Below, one piece after another: positions 6,690-11,234 of a stretch of DNA of 11,234 bases. Made by a program: the position numbers and the translations under genes. Origin of the DNA: Lachnospiraceae bacterium (GTDB lineage: Bacteria; Bacillota; Clostridia; Lachnospirales; Lachnospiraceae); assembly GCA_009774585.1 (NCBI GenBank), contig VSOA01000102.1, positions 1 to 11,234 of the forward strand, read 5' to 3'. The notes beneath the pieces were generated by a model that saw only the letters and a program-made list of their open reading frames with translations, was not told the origin of the DNA and did not search any database. The first letter of the stretch is position 1; every line of letters starts with the position of its first letter.

Positions 6690-8546
6690 TTATGTTCTGT
6701 TTCTTCCCCGCAGACAGTCCGCATACCAGAACACGATCTTGGCAATATGGTGCAGATCACCCTCGCGGCTCGTCTGTCTCCACTGTTTCTTATAATCCAT
6801 AAACCAAGATTCCAATCTTCCGGCAAGACAGAATGCTTCCTCTTTATCCCATGTTCCGCCGCTCTCTTTCACATACATAAAGGCGCCTATCGTATTCCAG
6901 AGACTGATAGCTTCCGCGACAAGGTCAAGCGCTCCTATCAGAGGTCTGGCCTCTTCCTTCATGTGTACTGCCGCCTCTTTGAGCTGGCGCCGAAGATCAC
7001 ACAGCTTCTTATCCGCCCGGACAGCGTCCTGCGTCCGTCCTAATGACTCCGGCAGGCTAAAGCCATCCTTCTGACCACGGTACAGCACCTGCTTCTCATA
7101 GTAAGTAACGGCTGTCCACCAGTCAAACAATGAATGTTTGATCAACTGCGCCATAAGCCCCACGACCTTTTCTGAGTTGTCTCCGTACTCGAGAAGCGAT
7201 ATCTGACGATTGATTTCCTCAAACCCGATTTCCTCATGATTCCATGAGAAAGCGGCACCATATATCATTCCCGGCACCGAAAGCATCGGATCATTGACAT
7301 GACCGAAATCTCCCCAGTCCGTGTTCAGAATTCCTTCCGCTTGATATTTCTGACCGTATGCGCACATCCTCGTGATGTTCTTGTAGGAATTCTCTATCAT
7401 GTTCATCCACTGGTTCCAGCCGCATACGCCGGGGCACAAGTACTGTCTTGCACCTGCCTGCGCCATTGCACGGCATTCGTCCTCACGCTGATCCGGTGCA
7501 TATCCCCAAGTAAGACATAATGTATTCTCCGGTAGTTTCTTAATAAACTCCGGATTGCCGCAGATAATATCTCCGAAGAACATCGGCTGCTTTCCAAGTC
7601 CCGCCAAAAAATCACACAGTTCTTTTACAAAAGCGATATACATATTCGAGGTGCCCTCACGTTCCGCTGTCTCCTTGGATTTCTCGCTTCCCAGATCAAA
7701 TGTCTCATCCGCACAGATATTAAACTTGTCGGAAGAAAACAACGCCCCATACTCGGCGATCATCTCCTTGATCAGCATGATCGCACGTTCATCCGTCGTG
7801 TTAAGCGTATGATGATTCATCCTGTCATTAAATGAAAAAGGGGCCGTCCATGAATCTCTGCGCTCACACAGTTCTCCGTAACTTCTGGTCGAAAGCAGCG
7901 TATATAAATGCCCGAAACTCGCCATCGCCGGAACCAGTTCCACGTGACGCATACGGCAATATTCATCCAGTTCCAGTATCTCCTGTGCCGTAAGCGGCGT
8001 CTCGTCCCGCCACATTTCCGTCAGATTACGGAACAAATAAGTATGTTCAATGTAAAGTTGGAATTGATTGATTTTGTATCGACTGATTTGGTCAACTATT
8101 TTTTTGAGTGAGGGCAGCGTCAATACCCGTCCTCTCGTCTCGTCCAAAAAATATCCCCGATGCATCACGTCCGGCACATCCTCTATCTTCATGCAGGGAA
8201 TCATACCGCCGTACTGTGCCGCAAGCTGGCACAGCGTCCAAACCCCGTAAAGCACCGCCGCTCCGTCGCCGCCTGCAATCACAATTCCATCTTCCGTCAC
8301 ATTCAGACAATACTCCTGTTCATGAAATTCCGGACGCACCGTAAGATAAATGTCCCCGGTCCTGCTCTTCCCTTTGATAAATTTACACTCTATTCCCGTG
8401 CTTTTCTTCAGGCTTTCCTGCAATATGCCCGCATAAGTTGCGCCGTTTTCACGAATTGACTCATCAATGACAATCACTCTCTGAAAGCCAAGTTCATAAA
8501 ACCCCTGCAGCTCTCTAATTTTCTTTGGTCTGGGTAATAGTTTCAT
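6690..8546 (-). CDS. GH20-type beta-N-acetylhexosaminidase, cytoplasmic
   Basis: A 618-residue protein without a signal peptide. Residues about 1-126 form the GH20 N-terminal alpha/beta domain (PF02838 type), with AGGDGAAVLYGVWTL (91-105) as its usual last helix motif. Residues about 127-440 form the GH20 barrel: RGYFLDETRGRVLTLPSLKK (130-149), RYKINQFQLYIEHTY (156-170), FGHLYTL (211-217) and CADET (278-282). The latter supplies the Asp-Glu pair D280-E281 expected for substrate-assisted catalysis, in which the substrate N-acetyl group attacks. Residues about 440-618 are a helical C-terminal domain rich in Trp and charged residues. Expected reaction: removal of non-reducing terminal beta-GlcNAc or beta-GalNAc. 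The neighbours suggest GlcNAc from N-glycan-like chains. ATG at 8546 is preceded by GGGAG; the gap to the GH130 stop is 38 bp. It belongs to a divergent GH20 branch, so sugar preference is uncertain. Confidence 0.9.
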   Translation of the reverse strand: MKLLPRPKKIRELQGFYELGFQRVIVIDESIRENGATYAGILQESLKKSTGIECKFIKGKSRTGDIYLTVRPEFHEQEYCLNVTEDGIVIAGGDGAAVLYGVWTLCQLAAQYGGMIPCMKIEDVPDVMHRGYFLDETRGRVLTLPSLKKIVDQISRYKINQFQLYIEHTYLFRNLTEMWRDETPLTAQEILELDEYCRMRHVELVPAMASFGHLYTLLSTRSYGELCERRDSWTAPFSFNDRMNHHTLNTTDERAIMLIKEMIAEYGALFSSDKFNICADETFDLGSEKSKETAEREGTSNMYIAFVKELCDFLAGLGKQPMFFGDIICGNPEFIKKLPENTLCLTWGYAPDQREDECRAMAQAGARQYLCPGVCGWNQWMNMIENSYKNITRMCAYGQKYQAEGILNTDWGDFGHVNDPMLSVPGMIYGAAFSWNHEEIGFEEINRQISLLEYGDNSEKVVGLMAQLIKHSLFDWWTAVTYYEKQVLYRGQKDGFSLPESLGRTQDAVRADKKLCDLRRQLKEAAVHMKEEARPLIGALDLVAEAISLWNTIGAFMYVKESGGTWDKEEAFCLAGRLESWFMDYKKQWRQTSREGDLHHIAKIVFWYADCLRGRNRT

Positions 8547-8584
8547 ATCATTCTCCCTTCACTCCGTTTATGCCGCAGCAGCCC

Positions 8585-9565
8585 TTATTCCATTGCTTCC
8601 ATCAAACGGTTCGCCGTCGTGAACGCCAGTCCGGTCACCGTGTCCGCACATCCGTAGTAGATTGCAATTCTTCCTGTCGCCGCATCGGTCAATGCCGCAC
8701 AAGGAAAAACTACATTGGGCACATCTCCGACACACTCATACAATTCGTGCGGCGCCAAAATATAATTTCTTGTTCTCTTAATTACTTTCCAAGGCTCTTC
8801 CAAATCAAGCAGCGCACAGCCGGCACGATAGACAAAACCATTACATGTATTGATAACGCCATGATAAATTAAGAGCCACCCTTCATCCGTCTCGATCGGC
8901 ACACATCCGGCGCCGATTTTCGTGCACTGCCATGCCGAATAATCGCCTTTCACGGCACCCATAACATACCGATGGCATCCCCAATATTTCATGTCAGGGC
9001 TCTCGCTTAAAAAGATATCGCCGAACGGCGTATGCCCGTTATCACTCGGACGGCTGAGTAAATAGTATTTGCCTCCGATTTTGCGCGGAAACAGAACACC
9101 GTTTCTGTTAAACGGCAGAAACGCATTTTCAAGCTGATAGAAAGTCTCGAAATCAAACGTATATCCGATTCCAATCGTCGGATATTCATGGTAACCGTTA
9201 CACCATGTCACATAGTATCTGTCTTCCAAGAAGCAGACTCTCGGGTCATATCGGAAGTCTCTCTTCGCAATCTCCGGATGCGCCCCCTGAAATACAATCG
9301 GTTCATCCGCAATATCCCAATGGATACCGTCGTTGCTGAATCCCGTAAAAATATCCATGCTGATAGACTTACTGTCGCACCTGAACACACCTGCATACCC
9401 GTCCTTAAACGGAACGACCGCGCTGTTAAAAATGCTGTTTGAATTCTTCGTCGCGAATCTCTCTATAATCGGATTCGCATCATAACGCCACACCGGCATC
9501 CGTTCTTCCTTCGCCGCATCCTGCCACGGCATATTCGGTAAATCCTTTCCGATAATCTTTGCCAT
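8585..9565 (-). CDS. GH130 beta-mannoside phosphorylase (mannosyl-GlcNAc/mannooligosaccharide type)
   Basis: A 326-residue cytoplasmic five-bladed-propeller enzyme that uses inorganic phosphate to cleave a terminal beta-1,4-mannosyl bond, yielding alpha-mannose-1-phosphate. Family motifs are intact: SNSIFNSAVVPF (42-53), GVFRCD (59-64), YDPRVC (106-111; D107 is the predicted general acid), NRNGVLFPRK (153-162), SRPSDNGHTPFGDIFLSESP (171-190), WQCTKIGAG (212-220), LLIYHGV (231-237) and AIYYGCADT (301-309). From memory these strings closely resemble Uhgb_MP, a gut-metagenome GH130 subfamily 2 enzyme acting on Man-beta-1,4-GlcNAc of the N-glycan core; I could not align them. The chosen start is ATG 9565-9563, because a full AAGGAGGT lies six bases upstream. 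A longer reading from TTG at 9646 would translate the repeat spacer. Intracellular phosphorolysis fits with GH38 and GH20 next to it. Confidence 0.94.
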   Translation of the reverse strand: MAKIIGKDLPNMPWQDAAKEERMPVWRYDANPIIERFATKNSNSIFNSAVVPFKDGYAGVFRCDSKSISMDIFTGFSNDGIHWDIADEPIVFQGAHPEIAKRDFRYDPRVCFLEDRYYVTWCNGYHEYPTIGIGYTFDFETFYQLENAFLPFNRNGVLFPRKIGGKYYLLSRPSDNGHTPFGDIFLSESPDMKYWGCHRYVMGAVKGDYSAWQCTKIGAGCVPIETDEGWLLIYHGVINTCNGFVYRAGCALLDLEEPWKVIKRTRNYILAPHELYECVGDVPNVVFPCAALTDAATGRIAIYYGCADTVTGLAFTTANRLMEAME

Positions 9566-9571
9566 CTTTCT

Positions 9572-9579
9572 ACCTCCTT
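9572..9579 (-). promoter_or_regulatory. Strong ribosome binding site fixing the GH130 start
   Basis: AAGGAGGT on the minus strand is complementary to the 16S rRNA tail over all eight bases and lies six bases before the ATG at 9565. It rules in the 326-residue form. The possible TTG start at 9646 has only purine-rich repeat sequence before it and no comparable site. Confidence 0.85.
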
Positions 9580-9601
9580 GTACTGTTTTCGTCTTCTTTC
9601 C

Positions 9602-9677
9602 GCCTCGAATCGTTCTTACCGCTTCGAATTGCTCTTTCTGCTTCAAATTGCTCTTTCTGTTTTGAAGTATTCTTTCT
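9602..9677. repeat. Four tandem 19-bp repeats between regulator and GH130 gene
   Basis: Units at 9602-9620, 9621-9639, 9640-9658 and 9659-9677 have an exact 19-base period. The second and third differ at one base. The first and fourth match the second at about 14 of 19 positions. A weaker fifth unit (9678-9696, about 10 of 19) runs into the 3' end of the response regulator gene. The core of each unit is a TTCGAA-like sequence followed by a pyrimidine-rich tail. In the mRNA (minus strand) they read as purine-rich units lying upstream of the GH130 ribosome binding site. No convincing -35/-10 pair is present in this 110-bp spacer. They may be protein binding sites, an mRNA element, or a replication-slippage product. 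Confidence 0.7.
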
Positions 9678-10467
9678 ATTCCGGATCATTCTTCCGTTCT
9701 GTATCCTCACCGCTTACTCCCATTCGCATTTTAAGCGGTGAAATCTTATAATAATTATGGAAGTGCTGATAGAAATAATTCATATTGGTATATCCGACTT
9801 CATCCGCAACTTCCGTTATCTTATCATCTGTTTCCATAATACGGCTACGCGCCACATGCATACGGTACATCATGAGGTATTCCGTAAATTTCATACCTGT
9901 TTCTTTGATAAATATCTGCCCGAGATAAGTCGGGTTCATCCGGAAACGGTCTGCAATACTTTTAAGAGAAATGTGCTGCCCGTATTCCATCGCGACAATC
10001 ATCACTATCTTACGGATCAACGGCGACAGCTCCGGATATGGACGCTTCAGAATCGGGTCGCACTCTTCGCCAATTTCCTCCGGCACCGTTCCGTGAAGTT
10101 TTTCCACAATAATCTGTTTGACCCTTTGCAATAGTTTACCCCCGTCAATGGGTTTTAACAAATAGTCCAACGCTCCGCAACGAAGTGCCTCGCAAGCATA
10201 AGTGAACTCATCATAACCGCTCATCATAATATAATTGGAACGCACTCCCATCTCACCCAGACGGGTAATCAGCTCATACCCGTACTCGTTGCCGATGCAT
10301 ACGTCCATCAGGCAGATATCCGGTTTCCAGTCCACCACATGGGAAATCACCTCGAAGCTGCTCTTCGCAGTCCTGATCCGTTCAAATCCCAGCGCCTTCC
10401 AATCTAATAATCTGCTGATTCCTTCCAAAATAGCCGACTCGTCATCCACTATCATCAGTGTGTACAT
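9676..10467 (-). CDS. Response regulator, receiver plus AraC-type HTH (YesN-like)
   Basis: A 263-residue regulator. The receiver domain (about 1-122) has the acidic pair D8-D9, the phosphoacceptor D55 in CLMDVCIGN, S83 in MMSGYDEF and K105 in YLLKPIDGG, all expected for phosphorylation. A short linker (about 123-152) leads to an AraC/XylS-type double helix-turn-helix (about 153-248): ISLKSIADRFRMNPTYLGQI (167-186) is the first HTH, and ITEVADEVGYTNMNYFYQHF (217-236) the second. Such regulators are normally phosphorylated by the paired YesM-type kinase and switch on adjacent sugar-uptake or glycosidase genes. The ATG at 10467 lies within the last codons of the kinase gene, 26 bp overlap, with AAAGGA six bases upstream. 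Target sites are not proven; the repeat spacer immediately downstream and the A-tract repeats before the BMP gene are candidates. Confidence 0.95.
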   Translation of the reverse strand: MYTLMIVDDESAILEGISRLLDWKALGFERIRTAKSSFEVISHVVDWKPDICLMDVCIGNEYGYELITRLGEMGVRSNYIMMSGYDEFTYACEALRCGALDYLLKPIDGGKLLQRVKQIIVEKLHGTVPEEIGEECDPILKRPYPELSPLIRKIVMIVAMEYGQHISLKSIADRFRMNPTYLGQIFIKETGMKFTEYLMMYRMHVARSRIMETDDKITEVADEVGYTNMNYFYQHFHNYYKISPLKMRMGVSGEDTERKNDPE

Positions 10468-11234
10468 CTCTCATCCTTTCCGGAGCCGATGCTCCGTCAC
10501 CCTCCGGTAGAAATATGGAAATGCGAAATCCGCCTTCCGCATTGTTATCCACATCCATCCGAAATCTGCTGCCGTAGAAATAATTCAGCCGCATATATAC
10601 ATTGCGCAGACCGATATCGCCCTCCGCCTCGTCATTTCCTTCCATCATGTTACGCCGGATATCCTTAAGTCTCGACGGTTCCGCGCCGCTTCCGTTATCA
10701 CTGATCAGGATTTCGGCGCCGTTCTCCTTCGCACATCCGCTCACAATCAGCAGATTATAGTCGCTTTCCTGATGGAATCCGTGAGCAAAAAAGTTCTCTG
10801 CCAAAGGCTGCATCCAGAAATTAACCGTAGGAATTTCCCCGATTTCATCTTCCAATTCCATTTGATATACAAAGCTGTCACCGAAACGTAATAACATGAT
10901 CTTGAGGTACATCTCAAGCGAGGCAAATTCTTCCTTTAGAGTAATAGAATCCGCCTTCCGGACTCTCCCACGATATAATGAACCGAGCATGAAAATCGCA
11001 TCCGCCATTTCTCTGTCTCCGTTTATCAGCGCCTTCGATTGAAGCATCTCCAGCGAATTGTACAGAAAATGCGGATTAATCTGATGCTGAAGGGCGCGCA
11101 TCTGGCTCTCCTGTTCTTTCAGCTTTAAGATATATTCCGTCTCAATATATCCTTTCAGCTTCATCCCTACATCTTTCAATGTTTCTGCAATAATCAGGTA
11201 TTCATTCTGCCTGTGTCTGACCGGCAGCGTAAGT
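10442..11234 (-). CDS. Sensor histidine kinase (YesM-like), 5' end outside window
   Basis: The reading frame stays open through the right edge. Eighteen further residues precede the TTG at 11179, so that codon is internal and not a start. What is visible is the cytoplasmic half: a helical segment that fits the linker after a HAMP domain, then ALQHQINPHFLYNSLEML, the His_kinase (PF06580) phosphorylation motif with His in NPHFLYN, the N-box FWMQPLAENFFAHGF, a G1 box ISDNGSG and a G2 box GDIGLRNVYMRL. These are the marks of an active YesM/LytS-type kinase. The missing part should hold two membrane helices around an extracytoplasmic sensor domain and the HAMP domain. It overlaps the response regulator start by 26 bp, showing translational coupling of the pair. 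The signal sensed is likely a sugar or glycan, inferred from context only. Confidence 0.95.
   Translation of the reverse strand, partial: LTLPVRHRQNEYLIIAETLKDVGMKLKGYIETEYILKLKEQESQMRALQHQINPHFLYNSLEMLQSKALINGDREMADAIFMLGSLYRGRVRKADSITLKEEFASLEMYLKIMLLRFGDSFVYQMELEDEIGEIPTVNFWMQPLAENFFAHGFHQESDYNLLIVSGCAKENGAEILISDNGSGAEPSRLKDIRRNMMEGNDEAEGDIGLRNVYMRLNYFYGSRFRMDVDNNAEGGFRISIFLPEGDGASAPERMRDVHTDDSG

Noticed and set aside
8547..8584. Possible terminator between GH130 and GH20
   Set aside because: Only a GC-rich GCTGCTGCGGC stretch without a stable stem or T-run; the gap of 38 bp fits an operon.
8525..8872. Plus-strand open frame of 115 codons across the GH20/GH130 junction
   Set aside because: It runs opposite two strongly supported genes and has no domain signature.
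9757..10134. Plus-strand open frame of 125 codons
   Set aside because: Antisense to the well-supported AraC-type regulator; no recognisable family and no ribosome binding site that stands out.
11177..11179. TTG as the start of the histidine kinase
   Set aside because: The frame is open to the window edge, the upstream residues continue a kinase linker helix, and a kinase of this type needs membrane and HAMP segments before this point.

Overview
The window looks like part of a chromosomal carbohydrate-utilisation locus from a gut-type Clostridia, most likely Lachnospiraceae. This rests on moderate GC, strong AGGAGG-type ribosome binding sites, a YesM/YesN-type two-component pair, a GH130/GH20/GH38 set, a BMP-family lipoprotein next to a DUF5722 protein, and a C_GCAxxG_C_C-family protein. 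The genus cannot be fixed from the sequence. All eight supported genes are on the minus strand, so the reading order is from the right edge to the left edge.

Region 1 (11234 down to 3488) reads as one transcription unit. It starts with a sensor histidine kinase whose 5' part lies outside the window and a response regulator with an AraC-type DNA-binding domain, overlapping by 26 bp. A 110-bp spacer with a 19-bp-period tandem repeat follows. Then come three apparently cytoplasmic enzymes with short gaps (38 and 28 bp): a GH130 glycoside phosphorylase, a GH20-type hexosaminidase and a GH38 alpha-mannosidase. A clear rho-independent terminator (3488-3536) closes the unit. Together the enzymes could take apart imported mannose- and HexNAc-containing oligosaccharides: GH38 removing alpha-mannose, GH20 removing HexNAc, and GH130 phosphorolysing the beta-mannosyl bond to Man-1-P. 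Host or fungal N-glycan fragments fit best. No transporter is visible in the window.

Region 2 (about 3455 down to 408) is a separate bicistron with its own recognisable promoter. Three 11-bp A-tract repeats and an inverted repeat overlapping the -35 box suggest local control. It encodes a BMP-family substrate-binding lipoprotein and, coupled to it through a TTGA start/stop overlap, an exported DUF5722 protein. The latter has two glutamates placed like the catalytic pair of clan GH-A hydrolases. This pair is the best candidate for an undescribed system: an extracytoplasmic binding protein plus an uncharacterised putative glycoside hydrolase.

Region 3 (407 down to 1) has a good promoter followed by the 5' part of a C_GCAxxG_C_C-family protein, probably unrelated to the glycan genes. 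No RNA genes, mobile elements, CRISPR arrays or plus-strand genes were found.
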